A stretch of DNA of 64,000 bases from Dacryopinax spathularia (lineage: Eukaryota > Basidiomycota > Dacrymycetes > Dacrymycetales > Dacrymycetaceae). Of this stretch, positions 33,088 through 44,024 are shown piece by piece (positions within the stretch are counted from its first letter, which is position 1; the number at the start of each line of letters is the position of its first letter). A program made the position numbers and the translations under genes. Location: NCBI GenBank assembly GCA_037974965.1, contig JBBPFI010000002.1, positions 1,240,001 to 1,304,000 on the forward strand, in the 5' to 3' direction. A model generated the notes under the pieces. That model did no database searches and had not been told where the DNA came from. It worked only from the letters and a program-made list of their open reading frames with translations.

Positions 33088-34779
33088 CTAGTTCGCACCC
33101 CGAGTGATACTCTCTGATATCCGAATGGCCGCTTCCCTCCCCTGCTTCGCACAATCCCCTACACTCACCCCGCCCGCTTCGGCACCGACGACCTCGAACC
33201 TGCCCGAGAACGGCCGTTCCTGTAACGCCTGGTGTAGCTGAGCCACACGAGCGACGTGGGACGGCCCCGGTGTCGGAATACAGTTCTTCTGAAGGACGAA
33301 CCTGCCCCAAACCGCTCTCAGCGAACCTGAATAAACGAGTACAAGGGGGAACGTACCGGTGATATAATGGTTCTGGGATCTGAGTACCCAAGTGCTCTCT
33401 GAGTGCTGACAGGAATTCGGGCAGGTACGGTTCGCCGAATCTCCGCTTGTATGGGCCACCAGACATCATCGTCATCTTCACCACGCTCTTCAATGTATCC
33501 TGCTCCTCCAGCGCAACAGAGTCAAACACTGTCCCGAGCACGCCTGGCCCGGCGTCGGTCGTACCGTCTGAAGAGGGTAGGGACATGTTGTACCCTCCCT
33601 TGGGGCGGGGGATCAGATACCCGAACCCAGCTGGATGGGGGAAAGAGGGGAAGACGAGGTTCAGGAGGAGGACGGTGGAGTATGTTGAGTGACCAATCAG
33701 GAAAGGTAGCCCAGGATCGGGCAGGAGCTCGGGTAAGCTGTGGAAAGGTAGCGCGGAGATGATGTGTGTCGGTGTGTCGTCTGGCAGCTCGGTGCTGGCT
33801 CTGACCTGCTCGTTCTTTAGTGGACAAGAACAGCTAACTCCCCAAGGCACGAACGTACCTTGAACACCTCCTCTTCCGTATACACCGAAACAGCCGCAGC
33901 CGCCTTCACGATCCTGACATTCTCCCTCCCCTTCAAAACGTCCTCCATAGCCCGGGGAAGCATCTCCACTCCCTCCCTAAACGAATAAACGCTCACCCCC
34001 TCCATCCTCCGCCCAACATCGCCCAGCTCATACCCCTCGTCTTTCGGCTTGACCCTACTGCTTGCCCTCAACCCTAGGACCACACTCCCCCTCCCTAGCT
34101 CCTCGGCTGCCCAGAGACTGGGGAACGCGGCTCGTATGCTCAGCTGAGTCGAGTCTGCGGCATATATCCCATGCACGAGCGCACTAGCAAACCTCCGTGC
34201 AAACTCCGCTCCAAACCGGCGAGTGAAGAACGCGTCAACAGGCTCGTCTTCCACCCCAGCAGGCCTATTAGCAGCTCGTAGTGGTTCCCCCAGAATTGCG
34301 GGTAGTAAAGGTCGAAGAGCAGGGGAGAAAGGCGTGCGCAAGGCGGAGAGGATCGAGTTCGGCAGCAGCGTCAGGGGTGGCAGGTAGAGATATCGGTTCT
34401 TGGCTGCAGGAGCGGATTTCGAGACTGTTACGAGCGAGTCTTTCAGGTTGAGGAGGTTGATCTGCCCTTCATCTTGTCAGCCTATCTACCCCACGTAACC
34501 CTGGCTTCACCCGAGTAGCAGAAGACGTACCAGTTCTAACAGAGCAGGACTATTAGGCCTCAATGTCCTCGGCCCTGCTTCCAATAACACCGACCCCCTC
34601 TCGCCCTGCTCGTCCTCCAGCTCTATCCTGTCTGACCGCACCCATCCTCCTAGTCGCTGGGACGCCTCGAGCAGCGTTATTCGCGCTCCCGTGCTGGCGG
34701 GAAGTAGTCGGGACAGGTGGAACGCGGCAGATAGGCCCGTGATCCCCCCGCCAAGAATCATCACATGTGGTGGGGGCAT
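33088..34779 (-). CDS. HEM14: Protoporphyrinogen oxidase (haem biosynthesis)
   Basis: Oxidises protoporphyrinogen IX to protoporphyrin IX with FAD and oxygen at the mitochondrial inner membrane. Four exons (34779-34531, 34461-33859, 33805-33357, 33301-33088) give 504 aa, a usual length. The N-terminal FAD motif is VMILGGGITGLSAAFHL, followed by GARITLLEAS and LEAGPRTLRPN. FFTRRFGAEFARRFASALVHGIYAAD, FGYLIPRP and the closing NCIPTPGPSHVARV are all family hallmarks. In the third intron, the acceptor at 33302 was chosen because it restores YHR-FVLQKNCIPTP. No classical presequence is seen, as in many oxidases of this family. Confidence 0.95.
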
Positions 34780-35074
34780 GATTGCAATATTAGAATATCA
34801 GTACAGCGACAGGTATGCTATGGTGGGTAGGTCATTGTGGGCGGCGGTGGTTGAGGTCGACGAGGAGGAGGAGTAGGTGAGATCTAAAGGGGTCGTGGGC
34901 CGGAGAAGGTCGGAAGGCGCCACCTGACCGCTTGTCACGTTCACCTAACACGACCAAGAGATAATCGTGTCTTACTACAATCCCTTACAAGCTACAGCTT
35001 CGAGTTATGTACATTGGATCGAGCATATGGACTGTCAGTTCGCCATGCACATGAAGAGATGCAACAAGGACGGC

Positions 35075-36298
35075 TTAGAGGAGGAACGCTCCGCCAGCGA
35101 CGATGCCAACCACCGCAAGCCAAATCGCCTCATGTCCGGCCACCAAGCTCACGGCTGCTCCCCTCGCACTCGACCCACTCGGCGAGCTCCCACTGGCGCT
35201 GGCACTCCCGCTCCTCGAGCTCCCACTCGCACTAGCACTCTTAGCGCTCACACTACTCACACTGGCGCTCGCCGCGCTCGGCAATGCCGTCGCTGTTGGT
35301 GACTGGGCAGCCTGGTTCGACACGGTGTTGAATGTCGAGCAGGCGCTGGATGAACCCGGCGTGTGCGCAGAGGGGGTGACGGGATCGCCTTGCGAGAAAG
35401 TGCTGGTCGTATTGCCGGAGACGTAGATGCCCATCGGTTCTGTTGAGTCGCCCTGAACCCGACCGTCAGCTGTCATGAACCACTAATCTGTGTAGCGGTG
35501 CGGACCATGCAGTTCTCGAATACGCCTGCGTCGTAGTTCCCCGGCATGTTCCAGTCGCACCCCAGCAAGTCGTAGACATGATTACAGTACAACGGCGCCT
35601 CCGGAGCATCTTTACACGCCCTAAAGCAGAAGGACTGGTAGTCCATGAAGTTCTGCGTAACATCTTCATCAGCTCCCCATCCTACCCTGCTAAGTAACAA
35701 TGGAAGAACGCACGGTCCACTCATGATACTGCTGCAGCCCGCCGAACGTCTCCCCGAACACCAGCCCTCCGATCGGGTTCCCATTTCCGTCCGCTCCGTG
35801 TGGATCGAGCTCGCCGCCTTCGTCGCCCGAAGGGATATTAAGCATGGTCATATCTCCCACCCCAGTAACCTGCACATAATCCGGCGTCTGCACAAAGTGT
35901 GCTCCAGTGATAGCGCCGTTGGGAATCAGTCGAGTCCCGTACCCACTCTGCCTTGCGCTTCAGCCTCTTCAGATTGAAGGAGGGGAGAGAGAAGGACGCA
36001 CCCGTAAACACCAAGCCACCTCGATCCGCTCCGTCTCCCCAATCGTGCTCGGCACGCCCATATACGTCGGTTCGGGCGGTGCCCACAGGCAGAAATCAGT
36101 CACAGAATTGATGTATACATTTTGGCACAGGCTGGTCTGGTTCGAGCCAGAGCCGCACTGATTCGTGCCAGCTTGATCCTGTTCGGTCTGGGCGGGTACG
36201 TTGGCAGGCAGGTAGGTGGCGGTATACTGCGCTCTTGCTGCAAGTACTTGAAGGAGGACGAGAATAGCAGCAAATGGACGGAGGACTGCGGAGGCCAT
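35075..36298 (-). CDS. Secreted GPI-type glycoprotein B, paralogue of A
   Basis: Four exons (36298-36002, 35947-35714, 35652-35506, 35452-35075) give 351 aa. Signal peptide of about 23 residues (MASAVLRPFAAILVLLQVLA), then the same ectodomain as glycoprotein A (TNQCGSGSNQTSLCQN, VTDFCLWAPPEP, GGELDPHGADGNGNPIGGLVFG, CNHVYDLLGCDWNMPGNYD), a Ser/Ala-rich stalk and a hydrophobic GPI-type end. Cys residues are conserved between the two. Introns are not: the three 5' introns of A are absent here, and B has one between WCLR and SGYGTR and one after HEWT that A lacks. The 3'-most intron is shifted by a few bases. Function unknown. Confidence 0.88.
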
Positions 36299-37784
36299 GG
36301 CGCACCGAGAGACCCGAGATGATGGTCGCCTAGACTGAGCAGCACCGACGGCCTATACCGCTCCCATCCACGGGTAATGGCCTCATGTTACAACTCTGTA
36401 TGAGGAGGGGACAGCATTAGGCCGGCTGAAGCCCGAGGTTGTGTATGCATTGACATGAAGACAGGTGCGCAGCATTACTGGAATGTATGGGATCCCTTAT
36501 CGGGCAATGGGGTTCGGCAGGAGACGATCGAGGTTCGGCATCGCCCGGTGCTCGAGGCGGGGCAGCCAACGTCTGTTGTTGTTTCGACGGTCGGGACGAC
36601 CAACGTTATATAACGCACTTGTAGAACAAGAGTGCATTAGATTTCATGCTGGACCTGTTCATCGAGATGTATAGTACTCTCCGTACCTCGGGGGAAGGAA
36701 ACGACCCCGCACTCAGAGCTTCCACCCCACACCTCCCCGCATCAAACTTGATCATTTCTTCCCGGTTCTTCTCGCCGTTCTCGCTTCCTGCGCGTCCTCC
36801 GTGCTTCAGTTTCTGAGCATCTCTTCTTCGTCAGGTCGACCTATCGCCGTGTCAATAGGTGCTCACCCTCCGATAAATCTCATGATAGCCTATATATGGT
36901 GATGCGGAAAAGGCGGAACAAGCGGACATCCCAATTTGTCGCACGATCTCCGGCAGTTCCGAAGTTCTTGGGTCAAGTACAACAGCGACCAATGGCTTCA
37001 TAGTCGTTGGGTCTTACGCCTTTTACCCCATTTGTGTTTTCTTCTCGAGCACCGCCCTCTACCACCCACGGTTATCTTGCAACAGCGCCCGCGGAGTGAC
37101 CGAGCTTGATCGGCACGATCATCCCCTCCTTCCAATCCCTCACCGGCACTAGTGAAACTACCGGAGAACAACCATCCCCATCCAACTCCCTTGATCGCAC
37201 CAGGAAAGTCACGTCGGCCCCGAAAGAGCGGTATCCAACCAGCCTGCATGCGTCAGGTCACCCCAACTCGGCTAAGCGAGCCCAACTCAGCGGATTCTCC
37301 AGCGGAGTACAGACGACAGAGTGGATCTCTTCTTCCGAATTTCTTGCGCGAGGCGTGTAGAGGTCGGATCATACGAGCGTCCGAATGCGGCATACTAGCA
37401 TGCGCGCAATATGCACAGTGTGAGGAGCAGCCCCAGTCTCTGGGGTGAGGAAAGGATGGGCTAAGAGCATGAATCTATATCAGTACATTATCCAACAGCG
37501 CTCACAGGCTTCAACCACTACATGACATGACATGGACAGGAACAGAACGAAGAAGGGAGGAAAAAGTAGGAAGAAGCCTCGTTCCTGCGCGAGGCGTATT
37601 ATTGGCGCATATTGTGCGCCTGAAGCACATTCGTACAATAGGTAGACGGAAGAGGGGCAGCGCTGCTGCCTGTCATCCGCCTGTGATGCAGTCGGCGAAG
37701 GGAGCAACGGAAGGGAGAAGGGAGGCGAGGCACCATTGACAGGGAAGGAAGAGGGAAGGAAGGGAAAGAAAGCGCCCGCCAACG
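36299..37784. other. 1.5-kb intergenic region, no gene
   Basis: Promoter of glycoprotein B and 3' region of the polyol dehydrogenase. Short ORFs at 36465-36674 and 37106-37448 lack codon bias or motifs. No RNA gene or repeat was recognised. Confidence 0.55.
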
Positions 37785-39147
37785 CTAGTAATCCAACCCC
37801 ACCATAACCTTAATGACCATCTTCCCCCCTGCATCCCCACCCTTACTCAGAAGCTCGAACGCCCTCCCAGCCTCAGCAAGCGGGAACCGATGCGTCACCA
37901 TCTTCTCGATGCCGCTCAACGCCCCACTCCCGATGAGCCGGAGCGCCTCGGGGTAGGTATGCGCGTATCGGAAGACACCGAGGACGTCTACTTCGCGGAG
38001 TGCGGCGGCGGAGAGGGGGAAGAGAGCGGCGGGGGTGCCCATCCCTACTAGGACGAGTTTGCCGCCTGTTGCTGCGCACTGTCATCCCACAACCCATCAG
38101 CCTCATGATCCAAAGCCTGAAGCGGCAAAGAAAGGAAGGGAGAAGGACGTACGTGCACGCCAGCCTGGATACACGGTTCCACCCCCGTACACTCAAAGAC
38201 GACGTCGAACCCTTCCCCAAACCCAGTCCCATTCTTCAACTTCTGGGCCGTCTCCTTCGCCCTCTCCAGCCCCTCCTCAGGCGTCGCAGGCCTCGGCCCT
38301 CGAGGGAGCGTATAAGTCTTAGTCGCAAAGCCCTGTTGGAGCGCGAATTCCAGCCGGCCGGGCTCGATATCGACCGCTACTATGTCGCTCGCGCCGTTGG
38401 CTTTTGCGAGTGCGCAGGCTAGGAGGCCGACGGCGCCGGCGCCGAGGATGAGCGCGGATTGACCCCGCTGGAAGTGGGCGCGCCGGGAGGCGTGCAGGAC
38501 GACGGAGAGGGGCTCGGCCAGGGCGGCTTGCTCGAATGTCGTACTGTCTGAGATTCTGTGCTTGGGGTCAGTACTCTATCTCACGCGAAGAAATTCAAGG
38601 TAGATGAGAAGAGAGAAGGAAGAGAGGGAAGGAGAAGGAAGGCGGACTCACGGATGGAGCAACCTAGCCGGATGGTTCATCCTCCCCTGTAGCGTCCCAT
38701 CCCTATGCGGATGCGTCTTCGCGCTGCTACAGAACTGCATGTTGGGGCACAGATTGTACCGTCCCTCAAGACACAGCTTGCAGTGACCACAATAAACGCC
38801 GGCCTCGATCGCTACTCTCTGCCCGACGCGGAGGTTGGTCACTCCTGGCCCTAGGGCAGTGACGATCCCGGCTGCTTCATGACCGAGAACGAGAGGGGAT
38901 TTGAGCGCGAAATCGCCGTTGCGGCCGTGTTTGTAGTAGTGCACTGTTGTGCGGTAAGGGTGTGAGTAGTGAGCTGAGGTGGGAGGGAGAGGTGGGACGT
39001 ACAGTCGCTACCGCATAGACCGGTGGCCATTACTTGGACTTGCGCTTCGCCCTCTTTTGGTGGAGTGGGGGTGCGCATCTCTAGCCTGAGGTCCTCGGGT
39101 CCGTGGAGGACGACGGCCGGGTACTGGTTGGACACTGCGGGGGACAT
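37785..39147 (-). CDS. Zinc polyol dehydrogenase (sorbitol/xylitol type)
   Basis: Medium-chain dehydrogenase that oxidises a polyol to a keto-sugar with NAD+. Exons 39147-39003, 38943-38652, 38555-38153 and 38078-37785 give 377 aa. Catalytic zinc ligands are in GLCGSD and GHEAAG; the structural zinc cluster is CGHCKLCLEGRYNLC; the Rossmann motif is LGAGAVGLLACALAKANGA and the Asp in IVAVDIEPGRL predicts NAD+ rather than NADP+. Compared with xylitol and sorbitol dehydrogenases the order and spacing are normal. Exact substrate (xylitol, sorbitol, L-arabinitol) cannot be told by eye. It is divergent from the short-chain dehydrogenase at 40785. Confidence 0.9.
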
Positions 39148-40784
39148 CGTATGCTGATGCGGGGTGTGGAGAGGGAGTAGGGGATGCGAGGAGGGGAAGG
39201 GGATGTTACCCGTCTAAGATGAGGTGGGGAGGAGGGGGAAGTTCCAAAAGTAAGACAAGAGTAGGAGAGGGCATTGCGTCCGCCTTGAGAGGGTATATAT
39301 AAGGACAGCAACTGTGGGCAGGAGGGCGGAGGGGAGTGAAGGGGATTATTAGCCGGACTCATGACCCATTTTTGCGGGGCCACGCGGGTGAGGCACCGTA
39401 AGCGGATGAACGGGGAGAACTAGTCCATAGACGGAAATACGAGCGGGGAATCGGGAGTGACGACAGACAGAGGCACTGTATGTGCTAGAACTAAGCCTAG
39501 TCCGGCTGGTCTCAGTCCCAAAAGTGCAAAGAGTCGGACAACGGCGTAATGTGGCTCCGGCCCGACTCCCGCGTCTCGGCCCACTCCCCCGTCCCGTGCA
39601 CAATGCGCAACCGATCTGCCCCGGTCTACTACTAGCCTACACACATTCACCATCATGTTCACAGACAGGTATGGACGAACTCCGAGCGCGACGTATCCAT
39701 GCGTTGAGTGCGTTGTTGGACGAGTCAGGCAGGAGGAGAGAATTCCCGCACGGACGGTCTGGAACGGCCGATGAGGGTCGCAGCCGGCGCATCGAGAAGT
39801 TCACTGCATGAGTTCTACAACGGGTCCGAGTGGAATGATGATATCGGTGACGGGCTCGGGGGCGTTACCGGCGAGCCCGTGAGCTGGTGATGGAAAGGTG
39901 TGCGCATGCAGAGCTGAAAGTAGCAAAAGGGAGAACAAAGTCCGCCAGGCCGGCCACAGGCGGGAGATTGCAGAGATGGTGTGCCCGTTTTACACTCCAC
40001 GGAACATCGCTGTGGACATGGCAGACCATGGCCCTCCTTACATGCGCGCAGAGGGCGCTGTGCCCAAAATATGCATCATTACCCCGGGTGTGCGGGGCTC
40101 CAGCCCGAAGTAGCATGCTGGCGGGAGCGGGATATGCTCCTCGCGCCCGACAGGCAGGCAGACAGCGCCAGGGCGAGAAATTTCCAGCTCAGCAGACAGA
40201 ACACCACCTGTCAAGCACGCAGCTGTCGCACGGCCCAGATCCCTCTCCTCGGGCCTGGCTTCCCCTCCGTCTAAATCGTACACAGTCCATGGCCGACGGG
40301 GCGCGGACCTCCGCACAGAAGATCCGAGCGCCGTCGGCTTTCCTTTTCTGGCAGCCCGGAACGGGGCCGGTCCAATTCATATTTCCGCGCTCCGGTACCT
40401 GTTCCGAGAGCCGATCATATAAGGGCCTCTGGCCAAGCGTCCCCCATCTCAGCCAAAGACCTTGTACGTAGACTAGGAATTTTTGCGCTGTTGTATCGCG
40501 TAAAGAAGCGGCCCCAGGCAAGGGGCAAAAGGGGCGTAATGTACCGGCCCGGACTGCCGGAAATGGGCTTTTGGCTGATCCCTTTGCGCTTCCCCGGTGG
40601 TGGCTGTGTTTTCCCCGGTGTGAGTGCCGATGGGCCGAATGCCGAGCCCATTACCCCGAGCCGGTGTTCGCTGCAGTTGGAGGTGCATAACAACTGCCTG
40701 GTGTGTCCATCTTGTGAAGAACGTTCATCTTCCTCTGTAAAATCTCTGTCAACCGTTCTGCTTGTTGATTCTTGAACGGACATC
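39148..40784. promoter_or_regulatory. Divergent 1.6-kb spacer between two dehydrogenase genes
   Basis: Holds the promoters of the polyol dehydrogenase (left) and the short-chain dehydrogenase (right). ORFs inside are short and overlapping and are rejected. Its length could hold shared control sites, but no repeated motif was found by eye. Confidence 0.45.
39294..39302 (-). promoter_or_regulatory. TATA box of the polyol dehydrogenase gene
   Basis: TTATATATA on the minus strand, about 150 bp upstream of the start codon and set in GC-rich DNA. Confidence 0.45.
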
Positions 40785-41860
40785 ATGGCCACGTCCGCCC
40801 AGCCAGCAGCAGCGTGCGAGCGCACCCCCTCTGTCCCGGCTCTCGAGCTCTTCTCCCTCAAGGGCAAAGTCGCCCTCCTCAGCGGAGGCACACGAGGTGC
40901 GGCCATCCCCCATCAATTTAGAGCCATCGGAAGTTGACTCTGTGAGCACTTGCAGGAATCGGCGAAGCATGCGCCCTCGCCCTAGCCCAAGCAGGCGCCT
41001 CGATCTGCCTCATCCAGCGCGACACCACCCGCACAACGACGCGTGACAAGATCCGCCAACTACGCGTAAAAGCCGAGATCGTCCAGTGCGACCTGAGCGA
41101 TATGGAGGGCGTTAAGACTGTGTTTGATCGGGCGTTGGAGCTGATGGGAGGGGAGATACATATTCTTGTGAATTGTGGGGGGATTCAGAGGCGGCATCCG
41201 GCGGTGGAGTTTCCGGAGAAGGACTGGGATGAGGTGCGTCTCGCTCTTTCCTCTTCCCTGCAACACCATGCGGGTGCTTATGAGACTGTGTGCCGGGAAC
41301 AGGTAATCGACGTCAACCTCAAATCCGTCTGGCTGCTCTGTCAAGCCGCAGGAAGACACATGGTCCCCCGCCGCCGCGGCAAGATAATCAACTACGCCTC
41401 TCTCCTTACTTTCCAGGGCGGACTCACTGTGCCCGCTTATGCTGCGGCGAAGGGCGCTGTGGGCCAGCTAACAAAGGCGCTGAGTAACGAGTGGAGCAAG
41501 GAGAACGTGCAGGTTAATGCGATCGCGCCGGGGTATATCGCTACAGATATGTGCGTCCCTTCCCATACTCCGATGTTCTTCCTTCCCTACCATTCCTGCG
41601 ACACTCGATGCTGACTGGAATGCGAACAGGAACGAACGCCTCCTCGCCGACCCCACTCGCCTCCGTCAAATCTCCGAACGCATCCCAGCCGGAAGATGGG
41701 GCGACCCCGCCGACTTCGCAGGTCCAACAGTATTCCTAGCGAGCGAAGCGAGCCAGTACGTCTCGGGCGAAGTGCTGGTCGTTGACGGGGTGAGCGGATG
41801 CGCTATTTGTGCTGTGTGCGGGCTGACAAGATGTTGTGATAGGGCTGGATGGGTCGCTGA
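40785..41860 (+). CDS. Short-chain dehydrogenase/reductase (KduD-like)
   Basis: Exons 40785-40896, 40956-41233, 41303-41550, 41630-41789 and 41843-41860 give 271 aa. Rossmann motif [14 protein letters not shown], then LVNCGG (NNAG equivalent), catalytic Ser in [12 protein letters not shown], active-site YAAAK, the substrate loop [10 protein letters not shown] and the closing [21 protein letters not shown]. The pattern and the VDG end are like 2-deoxy-D-gluconate 3-dehydrogenase and other sugar-acid or polyol reductases. The last exon encodes only GWMGR and stop (18 nt). Next to a polyol dehydrogenase and a transporter, so a sugar-related job is likely, but the substrate is unknown. Confidence 0.88.
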
Positions 41861-42153
41861 TTATCGGCATCTGGTGGGCGGGGAAGAAAGCGAGATTCTT
41901 CCTGGTGTGCGGTGGAATGCGGAAAGTGGGAGGTGTAGGTTAGAGGAAATGAGTCGAGTCATGCAATCCAATAGTCCTGCGACTGTCCGTGGACCGGGAA
42001 ACCCGTCTTGCTGTCAACATGCATGCATGCACAGAGATACCGGCAAGTCCCGATGATTCGTGTTCTATTATACAATGTCCAGCGCACGAGCTCGTGTGCA
42101 CTGTTCTACCTAGTACATGACTCAGATCCCGCTCATGCACCACATCCCCGGTA

Positions 42154-43614
42154 TCATGCCTTCTCCCATATCCGCCAATTCCCCTGCAAATGCCGCTTCG
42201 CTCCCAGAATTAGCAGAGCAGCAGCAACAAACGCTCCCCCCGAGAACCCAATACAAATCAGGTACACGTCCGCTCCCTGCCTCCCCAGCACACTCTGCGA
42301 GTAATCCACCAGGGCAATCCCGATCGCTTCGCTAAACAAGCACGGAATGACCCCTACTAGCCAGAGAATCGCCATAGCGGAAGCCATATCCGCCAACCCC
42401 ACGACCTCCGCACACACCGGCCCACACGCAGCCCAGAATATCCCTCCTGTCGAGCCTTGAACGATGCAGAAAAAGACGAGCACGCCAAAACTGCGCGCGA
42501 ACATCCATATTACTAGGCAGGACAGCCCGCCAATGAGGGTGATTATCGCTGTGCCGTTTATCCGCCCGACGCGGTCCATGAAGAATCCCGTCAGTGGGCG
42601 GCCGACGATCTGGGAAGCAGCCATGATGGCTTGCAGGCTTGCACCTTGTGCTTGTGATAGCCCCAGGCCGGCAGTGGCGAACGTCGGCACGCTAACGATC
42701 GCTATCGTTGAGCCGAGGAGAATTGTGAATGTCCAGAGGAGGATCCAGCTGAAGCCCTTGTGCGCGAACCAATGCAAGTCGCGTAGTTGGAAGACGGCCC
42801 CATGGGTCTGCGTACGGCTTTTCATCAGCAGGACGGACGGGACGAGCACGGCGAGGGAGACGAAGGCGTTGATTATGAATGCCCAGCGGAGGCCGAATCG
42901 CTGGATTGTCGCGCGGGTTACGAGGGAGAAGAACAGGCTGCCGCCGCCGGAGCCGGAGGTTGCGATGCCTAGAGCGAGGGCGCGGCGTTTGGTGAACCAT
43001 TGTGCGAGGACGGGAATCGTGGGGAGCCAGACCTGCAGTACTGTCAGCACTAGTCACGGGTCAATGAATGCAAAGAACTCGCCAGGCCAATGGCCATACC
43101 GCTCATTAGTGCCTGGGTCAAGAACAGCTGCCATATTTTGGTGGACAGACCAGCGAACACGAGAGCCAGCACTTGCATGACGACGCCGATGAACATCGGT
43201 ACTTTTAAGCCGAATTGGTTCGATAGATAGTTTGATAGTGGAGAGACGAGAAGCGGTAGTGACAGCGCCAGACCGGCAACGAAGGCATATTGGATGTCCG
43301 TTGCTCCGGGGAAGAAGTCGTTGACGCGGTAGAAACTCAGGAACACGCCAAAGGATGTGATGGTGCCCCATGTACATGCTGAACAGAAATCAACAGAACT
43401 TCTCCGGTATAGCTGCAAGGCACGTACTTGAGATGAAGAACTGGCAGATGCACACCACCCAGCCGTAGCCACCGTCCGGTGCCGCCGCCTCGGACGGCGG
43501 CTTGCCCTCGACATCGGCATCTCGTGGCTGCTCGAGCGGTTCCAGCGGTATCTGCAAGCTGAGAGCATCCCGGCTGTCCTCCGGAAGCTCGTGCTTCTCG
43601 CCCGCACTAGCCAT
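42154..43614 (-). CDS. MFS transporter, monocarboxylate (MCT/SLC16) family
   Basis: Twelve-span proton-linked carrier of the plasma membrane. Three exons: 43614-43428, 43378 to about 43100 or 43079, and 43040-42154; 450 or 457 aa. The acidic N-terminus leads to the MCT signature DGGYGWVVCICQF. Spans are evident all along, with the cytosolic loop (KSRTQTHGAVFQLRD) in the middle and QWFTKRRALALGIATSGSG and GRPLTGFFMDRVGR as family marks. The second intron is ambiguous: GTATGG at 43099 (59 nt) or GTTCTT at 43078 (38 nt) to the same CAG; the latter keeps the GMAIGL motif. It converges with the short-chain dehydrogenase gene. The substrate may be a monocarboxylate or another small organic acid. 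Confidence 0.88.
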
Positions 43615-44024
43615 GATGGACAGGAGGGCGACCTCGAAGGCTGCCGAAGGTGTGGACGACAAAGCTGTCAGTGAGGCGGGCAGCCATGGCAAAGTGAACT
43701 GTCGCCGGCAAAATGTGGGGTTTGCCCATTCAGTCGCCGACCGGCGCGATGTTGCTGTCCGGCCCGGGCCTGCTGATCGGCGATTAGGGAATTGGCAATC
43801 TCCGATGACTTTGGTTCCACTTCAGTCGCGTCGCGTGTAGCGCGTCACCTTCCAGCGTCCAGCATTGAACACGACTTATCCAGGAGATATTAGGCTGTAC
43901 TGCTTCTAAACTGCTAAGAACGCTCATAGCAACAGAGTACCAAGTATAACTGTCGACGCAACTTCTCGGCGGAAGAAGGGTCAAGGTCTCCTCCAACCTC
44001 TGGTGCTCCCGGATCCCGTCCGCA
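43615..44024. promoter_or_regulatory. Divergent promoter, transporter / GCP4
   Basis: 410-bp spacer between divergent genes. No ORF or repeat of note. Confidence 0.45.
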
